A stretch of 64,000 nucleotides of DNA, taken from NCBI RefSeq assembly GCF_042646385.1, contig NZ_JBHRTO010000002.1, positions 372,001 through 436,000 of the forward strand, written 5' to 3'. Below the pieces are notes generated by a model. It saw nothing but the letters and a program-made list of their open reading frames with translations. It was not told the DNA's origin and searched no databases. Origin of the DNA: Cypionkella sinensis. Its GTDB lineage: Bacteria; Pseudomonadota; Alphaproteobacteria; Rhodobacterales; Rhodobacteraceae. The position numbers were made by a program, and so were the translations under genes. Shown in pieces: positions 1-7,863 of the stretch. Every line of letters begins with the position of its first letter. Within the stretch, counting starts at the first letter, position 1.

Positions 1-2
1 GG

Positions 3-17
3 TTAAAAATGTCTTAA
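3..17. promoter_or_regulatory. CtrA-type box TTAA-N7-TTAA
   Basis: TTAA at 3-6 and TTAA at 14-17 are separated by exactly 7 bases, which is the full binding consensus of the alphaproteobacterial cell-cycle regulator CtrA. The surrounding 1-58 is AT-rich compared with the genes. No gene start is visible nearby on the right; argE ends at 79. The target could lie left of the window. A chance match is possible in AT-rich DNA. Confidence 0.4.
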
Positions 18-51
18 ATCAGACACCCCAACCCATTGATCTAAAACCACT

Positions 52-75
52 AAAAAATGTCCCGAGTTGGGACCG
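52..75 (-). terminator. argE terminator, TCCC/GGGA hairpin plus T-run
   Basis: On the minus strand, just after the argE stop, the stem GTCCC/GGGAC (59-63 and 69-73, loop of 5) is followed by ATTTTTT (52-58 read in reverse). This fits a rho-independent terminator. The same stem sequence recurs at 61582-61598 without a matching T-run, so the palindrome may have a second role. Confidence 0.6.
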
Positions 76-78
76 CCG

Positions 79-1227
79 CTAAAACCCCGCCGCACACCGA
101 TCCACCAGCGCCGCCAGCATCACCCGGCACCGCTCAATCTGCTCGACCGAGACGAACTCATCCGGCTTGTGCCCCTGCGCCATAGACCCCGGCCCGCAGA
201 TCACCGTCGGGATGCCAAGCCGGGCGTCAAACAACCCGCCCTCGGTTCCGAACGCCACCTTGATCGTGCCATTCGCCCCAGTCAGCGATTTCACGAAATT
301 CACCACCCCCGCATCCGATGGCGTGCCCAAACCGGGGTAATCCCACAGCCGTTCAATCCTGATCTCGGCCTCAGGAAACTCCGCCCGCAGCGGCGCCACG
401 ATAGCCTCGGCCCCGGCGCGCAGATCGGCGATCAAGGCGTCAGTATCCTCCCCCGCCAGACTGCGGATTTCAAAGTCGATCACGGCAGTATTGGGCACGA
501 TATTGACCTGCACCCCGCCGTTCAGCTTGCCGACATGCAGGGTCGTGTAGGGCACATCATAATCGCCATCGCGCTGCCCCTCTGCCGCGACCCGCGCCTG
601 CAAGGCCCGCACCACTCCCACAAAATCCGCCGCCAGATGCAGCGCATTCAACGCCAGCGGAGCCAAAGCCGAATGCCCCTCTCGCCCCACACAGGTCGCC
701 CGTAGCGCGATCTTGCCCTTGTGGCCGGTCGCGACCTGCATCGCCGTGGGTTCGCCCACGATACAAATTCGGGGCCGGATCGGGGCGGTGTCCAGCATGT
801 CAATCAGACTGCGCACGCCCATGCAGCCGATCTCCTCGTCATAGGACAGGGCCAGATGCAGCGGCACTTTCAGCGGCCGCTTGCTGGCCGCAATCACCGC
901 CTCAATCGCGCAGGCGGCGAAGCCCTTCATATCGGCGGCCCCCCGACCATAGTAACGCGCGTCCTTTTCGGTCAGCGCAAACGGCGGCACCGTCCAGGCT
1001 TGGCCCTCCACCGGCACCACATCGGTATGCCCCGAAAGCATCACCCCCGGCACCCCTTCTGGCCCCACGGTGGCATAGAGGTTGGCCTTGCCGCCCGATG
1101 GATCGGGGATCAGGGTCGAGTCGATACCCGCCCCGGCAAGAACCTCTTGCACATAGGTCATCAGGGCGCTGTTCGGCTTGGAACTGACGGTATCAAAGCT
1201 GAGCAGTTGTTCCAAAATCGCGCGCAT
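79..1227 (-). CDS. argE: acetylornithine deacetylase (M20 peptidase family)
   Basis: Predicted to remove the acetyl group from N-acetylornithine in cytoplasmic arginine synthesis. The 382-residue product shows the M20 metal-site motifs in order: GHTDVVP (His67, Asp69), YGRGAADMKG (Asp99), SYDEEIG (Glu131-Glu132) and VGEPT. The dimerisation domain follows, and a His near the C-terminus (QGHKPDE) completes the site. I place the start at 1227, where CAGGAG precedes the ATG; an upstream in-frame extension to 1404 has no family-like sequence. The gene stands alone on the minus strand with a hairpin terminator after the stop. A related M20 amidohydrolase such as succinyl-diaminopimelate desuccinylase is less likely. 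Confidence 0.88.
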   Translation of the reverse strand: MRAILEQLLSFDTVSSKPNSALMTYVQEVLAGAGIDSTLIPDPSGGKANLYATVGPEGVPGVMLSGHTDVVPVEGQAWTVPPFALTEKDARYYGRGAADMKGFAACAIEAVIAASKRPLKVPLHLALSYDEEIGCMGVRSLIDMLDTAPIRPRICIVGEPTAMQVATGHKGKIALRATCVGREGHSALAPLALNALHLAADFVGVVRALQARVAAEGQRDGDYDVPYTTLHVGKLNGGVQVNIVPNTAVIDFEIRSLAGEDTDALIADLRAGAEAIVAPLRAEFPEAEIRIERLWDYPGLGTPSDAGVVNFVKSLTGANGTIKVAFGTEGGLFDARLGIPTVICGPGSMAQGHKPDEFVSVEQIERCRVMLAALVDRCAAGF

Positions 1228-1397
1228 CGGGGGCTCCTGTTGTTCGGGGCAAGCTAGCGCGAAGCGGTGGGGGGTGAAAGGCCAGCCGCGACGGATATGA
1301 CGCGATTTGTCACGTAGAACCCACTTCCCAAACCGGCAGTTTCTTGCCAAGTTCATTCCATACCGCCCATGCCGGGCCCCAACGGATTGGACAGCAC

Positions 1398-2135
1398 ATG
1401 ACATTGAAAGCGATTTTCCCCGCCCTTGCCACCACCGCGCTGGTCGCGTTCAGCCTGCCTGCCTTCGCACAAACCACCACCGAAGCCCCCGCCGCCGACG
1501 CCACCGCAGCCGCCACACCGGCGAAGGGGCCGAACGTGAAATCGTCTGCCGTTGGCACCAAGGGCGCTGTGGCGACGCTGGCGATGGCACAGGATCTTTA
1601 CACGCTGGGCATGGCCAACAAAGACGCCCTCACCGTGCTGACGGCTGCCAAACTGGCCGGTTCGGTCGAGGTGAAGGATGTCGAGCGCAAGAAAGAAACC
1701 AAGGGCACCGAAGTTGCAGGCGACGCCGAAGGCAAGGATATGCCAGTGGATGCAGCGACCATGATGGCTTCGGCCAAGGAACTGGCGGGCGAGGATGAGG
1801 TTCTGGCCGGGCTGGTCGAGGATGCGATGGTCGAGGCAGGCCGTGGCCGTGTCGGCGGCGCGTCATCCACCCTATCGCGCCTGCCCGGCGGGCAGACCGA
1901 CACCTGGGAAGTGCCGTTCTATGGTGACAGCTATGCGGAACTGGCCGTGGTGGGCGATGGCGACTCCAACCTTGACGTGCTGGTCACCGACGAGAACGGC
2001 AACACGATCTGCTATGACGTAAGCTGGTCGGACAAGGTCTACTGCGATTTTGTGCCGAGCTGGAACGGCTATTTCTATGTGACCGTTCAGAACAACGGCA
2101 GCTCGCGCAACAGCTATTATCTGATGACGAACTGA
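1398..2135 (+). CDS. exported protein with C-terminal PPC-like beta domain
   Basis: A 245-residue protein of unknown function. It begins with a clear Sec signal peptide (hydrophobic stretch at 7-20, cleavage about SLPAFA-QT). An Ala/Pro/Thr-rich linker follows, then a charged helical region (about 40-150). The last 80 residues are beta-rich: the pattern DSYAELAVVGDGDSNLDVL, then ENGN, then GYFYVTVQNN resembles the bacterial pre-peptidase C-terminal (PPC) jelly-roll. Two cysteines about 11 residues apart in this domain could form a disulphide. The start at 1398 is chosen because the signal peptide begins there. A strong terminator follows. It is probably periplasmic or surface-exposed; no catalytic motif is seen. 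Confidence 0.8.
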   Translation: MTLKAIFPALATTALVAFSLPAFAQTTTEAPAADATAAATPAKGPNVKSSAVGTKGAVATLAMAQDLYTLGMANKDALTVLTAAKLAGSVEVKDVERKKETKGTEVAGDAEGKDMPVDAATMMASAKELAGEDEVLAGLVEDAMVEAGRGRVGGASSTLSRLPGGQTDTWEVPFYGDSYAELAVVGDGDSNLDVLVTDENGNTICYDVSWSDKVYCDFVPSWNGYFYVTVQNNGSSRNSYYLMTN

Positions 2136-2149
2136 GCCAGAAGCCATGA

Positions 2150-2182
2150 AAAAGCGGCGCATCCCAGGGGTGCGCCGCTTTT
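2150..2182 (+). terminator. rho-independent terminator
   Basis: Arms AAAAGCGGCGCA (2150-2161) and TGCGCCGCTTTT (2171-2182) pair over 12 bp around a 9-nt loop and end in a T-run. It sits directly after the stop of the exported PPC-like protein gene. Confidence 0.85.
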
Positions 2183-2191
2183 GCTTGGGCT

Positions 2192-2208
2192 GGTCCCACC
2201 TGGGGACC
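2192..2208. repeat. GGTCCC-N5-GGGACC palindrome
   Basis: Arms GGTCCC (2192-2197) and GGGACC (2203-2208) flank ACCTG. The same arms occur at 61582-61598, and a shorter version at 59-73. It lies between the convergent 1398-2135 and HAD-phosphatase genes, beyond the terminator, and has no T-run of its own. Confidence 0.6.
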
Positions 2209-2320
2209 ATGTCAGAGTGCCCGTAATTCAACGCCTTAACAGCAACCGTTTACCGCATTTTAAGATTTGGCCAGCGCGGCGCCAGATGCCGAAGGCTTGC
2301 ACTTGGGGCAGATGACGGGT

Positions 2321-2353
2321 GCCTCCGGCGGGGATATTTGAGCAGAGAGGATG
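2321..2353 (-). repeat. dispersed 3'-flank repeat, copy A
   Basis: GCCTCCGGCGGGGATATTTG followed by AGCAGAGAGGATGAC. Read on the minus strand it starts with GTCATCC and lies 36 bp past the HAD-phosphatase stop. Eight versions occur in the window (see findings). Confidence 0.65.
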
Positions 2354-2388
2354 ACACTCTTGAAAAACTTCCGTGGAATTTGCCGCGC

Positions 2389-3021
2389 CTAGATCAGCAG
2401 CCCCGCCTGACGTGCCCCGGCCAGCAAGTTGTCGGCCAGATGGTGCGCCCAGCGGCCTTTGCTGGGCACCACATCGGGAACTTGCACCACGAAACAGCCG
2501 GCGCGGTGGGCGGCTTCGGCGCCGGTTTCGCTGTCTTCGAACACCAGGCAACGTGCCGGGGCGACGCCCAGCTTTTCGGCCGCCAGCAGATAGGGCGCGG
2601 GATTGGGTTTCGGGGCGGTCACATCATCGACGGTGATGATCAGATCGAACATCTCGGCAATGCCTGCGACGGCCAGTTTGTGATGCGCCTCGCGCCGACC
2701 GGAGGATGTCACCAGCGCCATCGGCAGCAGACGCGCTTGCAGAATGTCCAAGGCACCCGATTTCAGCTTCAGCCCCTGCTCCTCCATCGCGGCAAGGAAC
2801 CCGGTTTGCCACAGCGGGTGCAGCGCCTCGTGATCCAGGCCCGGATGTGCGGCGCGGATGATCTTGCTGCCGGTGGGCAAATCGACGCCAACGAGTTGAT
2901 GCAGAAAATCTTCGGTCACGGGATGGCCCAGTTCGGCAAAAGCCGCCAGACCCGAGGCCATCGCAAGGCTTTCGGTATCAATCAATGTGCCGTCAAGATC
3001 GAAGAAAATCGCGTCAAACAT
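2389..3021 (-). CDS. HAD-superfamily phosphatase, PGMB/CbbY-like
   Basis: A soluble phosphohydrolase of 210 residues. Motif I is FFDLDGTLID (Asp8 nucleophile, Asp10), motif II is VTSSGR, motif III includes KPNPAPY, and motif IV is FEDSETG. The helical cap between about 15 and 85 places it with beta-phosphoglucomutase/CbbY/GPH-type phosphatases; the substrate cannot be read from sequence. I start it at 3021, where the family normally begins; an in-frame ATG at 3063 lacks a ribosome site. It directly follows the 5'-nucleotidase-family gene, whose stop lies at 3070, so the two are probably co-transcribed and may both release phosphate from nucleotides or sugar phosphates. Confidence 0.82.
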   Translation of the reverse strand: MFDAIFFDLDGTLIDTESLAMASGLAAFAELGHPVTEDFLHQLVGVDLPTGSKIIRAAHPGLDHEALHPLWQTGFLAAMEEQGLKLKSGALDILQARLLPMALVTSSGRREAHHKLAVAGIAEMFDLIITVDDVTAPKPNPAPYLLAAEKLGVAPARCLVFEDSETGAEAAHRAGCFVVQVPDVVPSKGRWAHHLADNLLAGARQAGLLI

Positions 3022-3069
3022 CGCAAACCCCGGTTCTGCGCCCGAACGGGCCGACGCCCTCATAGCGGA

Positions 3070-4992
3070 TCACAGATGCAGGCGAAAGCGGCGAAAGCCG
3101 GTGGGCAGCAGCGCAAGCGGTTCCAGACGCAGATGCGGCACCTCGGCCAGATGCGCGGCGGCGTTCACGCCAAGATCAATCGTCACCGAGCAGCCCGGCA
3201 TCGGCAGAAAACGCCAGTCGACATCGGTTTCGGCAGGCTGACCGCCGCGATGCAGATAGGCGGCCAGCACCTCGCGGCTGTTTTCGGGGCCTTCATAGAC
3301 CACCTGCGCACTGCCGGTGCCCGGAAAGCCAGCACCGCCCGCCGCGCGATAACTGTTGGTGGCCAGCGCGAACATCTGTTCAGGGCGCACCGGCTGGCCT
3401 TGATAGCGCAGGTCGTGAATGCGGCGGCTGTCGGGCGCGATCACCCGGCCAAAGGTATTGAACCGCGGCGGCGCCGAAAGGTCGATCTGATAGCAAAGGC
3501 CATGGATCGTATCAAAGTTGAAGCTTGGAAAGTCCTCGTCGATCAGGGCGATATCGCAGCTTCCGGGCAGGATCTGCCGATAAAGGCTGACCGAGCGTTC
3601 CAGCCAATCGGCCAGATCCTGCCCGCTGACACGCAGGCAAGACAGGCTGTTGGGGTGGACGTAAAGATCGCTGATATGGCGGGCCAGCAGCGGCCCTGCG
3701 GGAATATCGGTGTAATTTTCCGGCCCGCCACGCCCGCCAGCCTTGAACGGTGCCACGGCAGACAGCAGCGGCAGATCGGCCAGCGCCTGGTGCGCGGTGC
3801 CGGTTTCGGCCAGAACGCGGCGCATATGGTCCGCCTGTGCCGCCGCCACCAGCGCCAGCGGCGGGCTTTGCGTCAGCAAGGCGAAATGGCTGTGCAGTGG
3901 GATCGGGCTATGCCCGACGGTGACATCGGTGCGCGCCAGCAGCGTTTGATGCGCCGGATCAGCGATGGCGACAATGGCGGCATCATCCGACACCAATCCC
4001 GTGACCTGACCGGTTGTCGGATCGCGCTGCGAAATCGGACGAACCTCGGCACCAAAGCTGGCGATGCGCCAGCCTTTGCTGGTGGCGCGCAGGGCAAGGT
4101 CGATCACCCCCAGATGCGACCCGAAAAAGCCCGGCATCACCGCAGGCTTGCCCGCAAGATTGGGCTGGTCGGCGGTGGGAAAGGTCAGATGGGTGTGACC
4201 GGCGATGATCACATCAATGCCCTCGATCTCGGCCAGGGCCGAGCTGGCATTCTCTGCCCCCGGCTCATCCCCGGTGCTGCCGATACCCGAGTGGGACAAG
4301 GCGATGATCAGATCGGCACCGCGCGCGCGCAACTCGGGCACCACATGCCGGGCCGAGGCGGTGATGTCATCCACCGAGGCGCGGCTTTTCAGATAGCGTT
4401 TTTCCCAGATCGTCGTTTGCGGTGGGATAAAGCCTAAGACGCCGATTTTCAGCCGATGCAACTTGCCGTGGCGGTCGCGCAGATCGCGGTGGATCAGCAG
4501 ATAGGGGGCGGCCAGCGGCGCACCCCGCGTTGGTTTGAAATAGAGGTTTGAACAGACAATGGGAAAACGGGTTGCAGCCAGCGAGCGGCGCAGAAAGCCC
4601 AAACCGTGGCCAAACTCGTGATTGCCAAGCGCCACCGCATCGTAATCCAGCGCATTCATCGCAGCGATCATCGGATGGGTGTGCAGCGGGCGGCCCGAGC
4701 GCAGGGTGGGCGTGGATTCGGCGATGAAATCGCCCAGCACGGTGCCATGCAGAAAGTCACCGTTGTCAAACAGCAGGTTCTGCGGTCGCTCAAATCTTGC
4801 TTTGTGGATCAGCGTCGCCACTCGGGCCAGACCGCGCTGAGGGCAGGGGCGGCTGGTGTGGTAATCCCATGCCAGAAGGTTGGCATGCAGATCTGACGTG
4901 GCCAGAATACGCAAATCAACGACCGCGCCACCAAAGCTGCCTGCCTCTGCACCACGCGCGTTCACAAAGCTGTATTGCACCGTAAATCCCAT
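3070..4992 (-). CDS. 2',3'-cyclic-nucleotide 2'-phosphodiesterase/3'-nucleotidase-like (CpdB family)
   Basis: A 640-residue member of the 5'-nucleotidase family. The N-terminal calcineurin-like metallophosphoesterase domain shows ATSDLHAN (Asp34, His36), DNGD (76-79), GNHEFGHG (Asn124-His125), ALSHSG and AGHTHL. The C-terminal half (from about 370) is the 5'-nucleotidase substrate-recognition domain. CpdB-type enzymes are normally exported, but no signal peptide is evident: the N-terminus MGFTVQYSFVNARG is not hydrophobic, and the catalytic domain begins at about residue 27. It may be cytoplasmic or use an unusual route. It is the first gene of a two-gene unit with the HAD phosphatase and is divergent from nudC. 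Confidence 0.82.
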   Translation of the reverse strand: MGFTVQYSFVNARGAEAGSFGGAVVDLRILATSDLHANLLAWDYHTSRPCPQRGLARVATLIHKARFERPQNLLFDNGDFLHGTVLGDFIAESTPTLRSGRPLHTHPMIAAMNALDYDAVALGNHEFGHGLGFLRRSLAATRFPIVCSNLYFKPTRGAPLAAPYLLIHRDLRDRHGKLHRLKIGVLGFIPPQTTIWEKRYLKSRASVDDITASARHVVPELRARGADLIIALSHSGIGSTGDEPGAENASSALAEIEGIDVIIAGHTHLTFPTADQPNLAGKPAVMPGFFGSHLGVIDLALRATSKGWRIASFGAEVRPISQRDPTTGQVTGLVSDDAAIVAIADPAHQTLLARTDVTVGHSPIPLHSHFALLTQSPPLALVAAAQADHMRRVLAETGTAHQALADLPLLSAVAPFKAGGRGGPENYTDIPAGPLLARHISDLYVHPNSLSCLRVSGQDLADWLERSVSLYRQILPGSCDIALIDEDFPSFNFDTIHGLCYQIDLSAPPRFNTFGRVIAPDSRRIHDLRYQGQPVRPEQMFALATNSYRAAGGAGFPGTGSAQVVYEGPENSREVLAAYLHRGGQPAETDVDWRFLPMPGCSVTIDLGVNAAAHLAEVPHLRLEPLALLPTGFRRFRLHL

Positions 4993-5230
4993 TCCCCGAC
5001 GCAGCAGGAGGCCCGATCTTTGTCAGGTTTCTCTCCTCTTGGTTTAGCGTCTCACTCTAAACTGCCGAAAGGAAGGTGAAATTTGACGCATCGCGAAAAG
5101 TTTCATCTTCCAGTTGCAAATTTGATTGGGATTGCTGGATTTTTCTGTCGCCGCCAGATTTTCTGCCGTGGCCAGCGAATTGCCCTAGACCGGGTTCCGT
5201 GCCATGAACGGCGCAAAGCGGGGGTGGGCG

Positions 5231-6181
5231 ATGCGGCTGGCGGAAACGGTGACATTTGGCGGCTCGGGCTTGGATCGGGCAGCAGCGTTGCGCGGCGACA
5301 ATGCACGGATGGCGGAATTGCTGGCGCAGGGGCAGGTGTTGCCGCTGTGGCGGGGCAAGCCGCTGATCGTGGCGCAAAGCGGTCTCGGCTGGGTTTCGGC
5401 AGACAGTGTGGTGCTCATGGGTGCTGCGCCGGTGTTTCTGGGGCTGGATGAGGGCGTGCCGCGCTTTACCGCCGATATCTCTATCTGGGAGCCCGAGGTG
5501 CTTGAGGCCAGTCAGCCCGCGGGCTTTGTCGACGCCAATCGCCAAACCCACCCTGCCCTGCCCGAAGATCACGCCTTTGAGGATTTGCGCGGTGTGATGG
5601 CGCAACTGACCCCGCGTGAGGCCGAACTGGCCGCAACCGCAAAGGCCGTGCTGCAATGGCACAGCACGCATGGGTTTTGTGCCACCTGTGGGGCGAAATC
5701 GCAGATGATCAACGCAGGCTGGCAGCGGTCTTGTCCGGCCTGCGGCGCGCAGCATTTTCCGCGCACCGATCCGGTGGTGATCATGCTGGTGGTGCGCGGC
5801 AACAAGCTGCTGTTGGGTCGCTCGGCCCCTTGGCCCGAAGGGATGTATTCGTTGCTGGCAGGCTTTGTCGAACCCGGCGAAACGCTTGAGGCTGCCGTGC
5901 GGCGCGAGGTGTTCGAAGAAACCGGCATCACCACGGGTGCTGTGCGCTATCTGGCATCGCAGCCGTGGCCGTTTCCGGCCTCGTTGATGTTTGGCTGTAT
6001 TGCCGAAGCCACCTCGGATGCGATCACCCTGGACCCTGCCGAGTTGGAAGATGCGCTGTGGGTCACGCGCGAAGAATTGGTTGCGGTGATGGCGGGGCAA
6101 CACCCCAAGATCAAACCGGGCCGAAAAGGCGCTATTGCGCAGTTTCTGATGGCTAATTTCCTTGCAGAACGGCTTGATTGA
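5231..6181 (+). CDS. nudC: NAD+ diphosphatase, NUDIX family
   Basis: Hydrolyses NAD(H) to NMN(H) and AMP; NudC of E. coli also removes NAD caps from RNA. The 316-residue product has an N-terminal beta domain and a zinc ribbon (Cys150-x2-Cys153, Cys168-x2-Cys171). The NUDIX box starts near residue 211 and reads GFVEPGETLE through REVFEETGI. The NADH-specific tail SQPWPFPASLM begins near residue 243, and this separates NudC from other NUDIX hydrolases. I start at the ATG at 5231, preceded by a GGGGG stretch; an ATG nine codons upstream (5204) is possible. The segment 4993-5230 upstream is a divergent promoter region with no further gene. Confidence 0.92.
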   Translation: MRLAETVTFGGSGLDRAAALRGDNARMAELLAQGQVLPLWRGKPLIVAQSGLGWVSADSVVLMGAAPVFLGLDEGVPRFTADISIWEPEVLEASQPAGFVDANRQTHPALPEDHAFEDLRGVMAQLTPREAELAATAKAVLQWHSTHGFCATCGAKSQMINAGWQRSCPACGAQHFPRTDPVVIMLVVRGNKLLLGRSAPWPEGMYSLLAGFVEPGETLEAAVRREVFEETGITTGAVRYLASQPWPFPASLMFGCIAEATSDAITLDPAELEDALWVTREELVAVMAGQHPKIKPGRKGAIAQFLMANFLAERLD

Positions 6182-6261
6182 TCGCTATTCCTGTCGCGTT
6201 AACAATTTCGCCGTGCCTGTTGGCAGCAATAACAAAAACAAGCAAGGCTGGGGGACTTTCG

Positions 6262-6735
6262 ATGCGGTTTGCGACAAAGCAGGATATTGAAGCACCTGTG
6301 GCCGATGTGTTTCGGATCATCTCGGATTTCGAAACTTGGGAGCGTGCCGCGATGCGGCGGGGAGCCGAGGTTGCCCGCGTCGACAAGCTGCGCAACGTGG
6401 CTGCCGGGATGCGCTGGGCGGCAAAGTTTTCCTATCGCAGCAAGCCGCGTACGATGGAGTTGGAGCTGACGCAGATCGACAGCCCGCACCTGTTGCGCTT
6501 TGCCGGAATTTCGCAGGCCATCGAAGGGGTTGTCTCGATTGACCTGATGGAATTGGGTGTCAAACGCACCCGCATGCATGTGGTGCTGGAAGTCTCACCC
6601 CGCAGCCTGACGGCGCGGCTGTTCCTGCAATCGTTGCGGCTGGCGCGCGCCCGGATTGACCGCAAGTTTGACCAACGCGCGGCGCAACTGGCAGGCGAGA
6701 TTGAAGCGCGCTATCGGGCGGTGAAGAAGTATTAA
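6262..6735 (+). CDS. SRPBCC-fold (START-like) protein
   Basis: A 157-residue protein with the pattern of the polyketide-cyclase/START-like ligand-binding fold. It opens with an N-terminal strand, then IEAPVADVFRIISDFETWE, a central beta sheet (MELELTQID, LLRFAGIS, VVSIDLMEL), and a long C-terminal basic helix. No catalytic residue is identifiable, so the ligand is unknown. The start at 6262 has GGGGGA upstream; an upstream in-frame start at 6178 would add a non-homologous leader overlapping nudC. It follows nudC by 80 bp on the same strand. A large dispersed palindrome sits after it. Confidence 0.78.
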   Translation: MRFATKQDIEAPVADVFRIISDFETWERAAMRRGAEVARVDKLRNVAAGMRWAAKFSYRSKPRTMELELTQIDSPHLLRFAGISQAIEGVVSIDLMELGVKRTRMHVVLEVSPRSLTARLFLQSLRLARARIDRKFDQRAAQLAGEIEARYRAVKKY

Positions 6736-6802
6736 GGCAGCGCCGCCCTCGCGCGGGTCACGATTTTTCTGTAAGAAATGGCCCGATAGGCCGCCTTACT
6801 TC

Positions 6803-6876
6803 CCAAGCCGCCCCGGGCTTGACCCGGGGCCTCCACGCCGCCCACGAGGCCCCGGATCAAGTCCGGGGCGGCTTGG
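6803..6876. repeat. long dispersed palindrome, copy 1
   Basis: Two 31-bp arms (6803-6833 and 6846-6876) pair with only two mismatches around a 12-nt loop. Each arm contains a smaller palindrome of type CCCCGG-N-CCGGGG. A second copy with perfect arms is at 61420-61494. It lies between two convergent gene ends (the SRPBCC gene and pheA). This resembles REP-like palindromes known in alphaproteobacteria. Confidence 0.85.
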
Positions 6877-6884
6877 CGACAGGA

Positions 6885-7715
6885 TCAGTCCCTGCGCCGA
6901 TCCGCCGGATAAACCCCCAGAATATCCACCTGCGTCGAGAAATAGCGCAACTCCTCCAACGCCCGTTTCACCGGCGCATCATCGGGGTGGCCTTCGATAT
7001 CGGCATAAAACTCGGTCGCGGTAAAGCTGCCGCCGACCATATAGCTTTCCAGCTTGGTCATGTTGATGCCATTGGTGGCAAAGCCACCCATCGCCTTATA
7101 CAGCGCTGCCGGAATGTTGCGGACGCGGAATGTGAAGGTGGTGATCATATCCTCGGCCCGACGCGCATGGTCGGGCGTGCAGCTCATCACCAGAAAACGT
7201 GTGGTGTTGTTGGCGTTATCTTCGATATGCGGGGCCAGCACATCCAGCCCGTAGATCGACGCGGCAAGCTCAGACGCCAGTGCCGCCTTGGACACATCGC
7301 CCCATTCCACCACTTCGCGCGCCGCACGCGCGTTGTCGGAACTGACGCGGCCCTTGATGCCGTGCTTTTTCAGAAAACCCGCGCATTGCGGCAGGATCAC
7401 CACATGGCCATGGGCTTCCTTCACATCGGCCAGCTTTGCCCCCTTCACGCCCAACAGATTGACATGCACCCGCACGAAAGCCTCGTCGACAATGTGCAAC
7501 CCCGCGCGCGGCAACAAGGAATGCACATCCGCCACCCGGCCATAGGTCGAGTTTTCCACCGCCAGCATGCCCAATTCGACCTCGCCCGAGCGAGTCAGTT
7601 CGACCACGTCTTCAAAGGTGGTGCAGGGAAATGCCTCCATATCCGGGCGTGCCTGCTGGCATGCCTGATGAGAATAGGCCCCCAATTCGCCCTGAAACGC
7701 GATACGCCCTGACAT
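6885..7715 (-). CDS. pheA: prephenate dehydratase
   Basis: Converts prephenate to phenylpyruvate in phenylalanine synthesis. The 276-residue protein is monofunctional: it has the dehydratase domain (GELGAYSHQA at 10-19, ENSTYGRVADVH, and the catalytic TRF at 172-174) and a C-terminal ACT domain (about 190-270, GINMTKLES), with no chorismate mutase domain. In allosteric pheA enzymes the ACT motif is usually ESRP; here it reads ESYM, so phenylalanine feedback may differ. The ATG at 7715 has GGAG 8 nt upstream and is preferred over an upstream GTG at 7724. It is monocistronic and divergent from the cytochrome c gene. Confidence 0.93.
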   Translation of the reverse strand: MSGRIAFQGELGAYSHQACQQARPDMEAFPCTTFEDVVELTRSGEVELGMLAVENSTYGRVADVHSLLPRAGLHIVDEAFVRVHVNLLGVKGAKLADVKEAHGHVVILPQCAGFLKKHGIKGRVSSDNARAAREVVEWGDVSKAALASELAASIYGLDVLAPHIEDNANNTTRFLVMSCTPDHARRAEDMITTFTFRVRNIPAALYKAMGGFATNGINMTKLESYMVGGSFTATEFYADIEGHPDDAPVKRALEELRYFSTQVDILGVYPADRRRD

Positions 7716-7863
7716 TTCGAACACTCCGCCGTAAAAAGCCCCGCATTGGGGCTATTGGTCGCGCTACTACACCTTGAAAGAAGGCGGGGGAAGCGGGTAG
7801 ATAACCGCAAATCAGGTTCCGGCTTTGCAGCCCACCCAAACACGACCCGAAGGAAGGCGCGAC

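Noticed and set aside
2338..4437. Long open frame on the plus strand across the phosphoesterase and HAD genes
   Set aside because: It is the antisense reading of two well-supported minus-strand genes; its His/Arg/Gln-rich composition is the usual shadow in GC-rich DNA.
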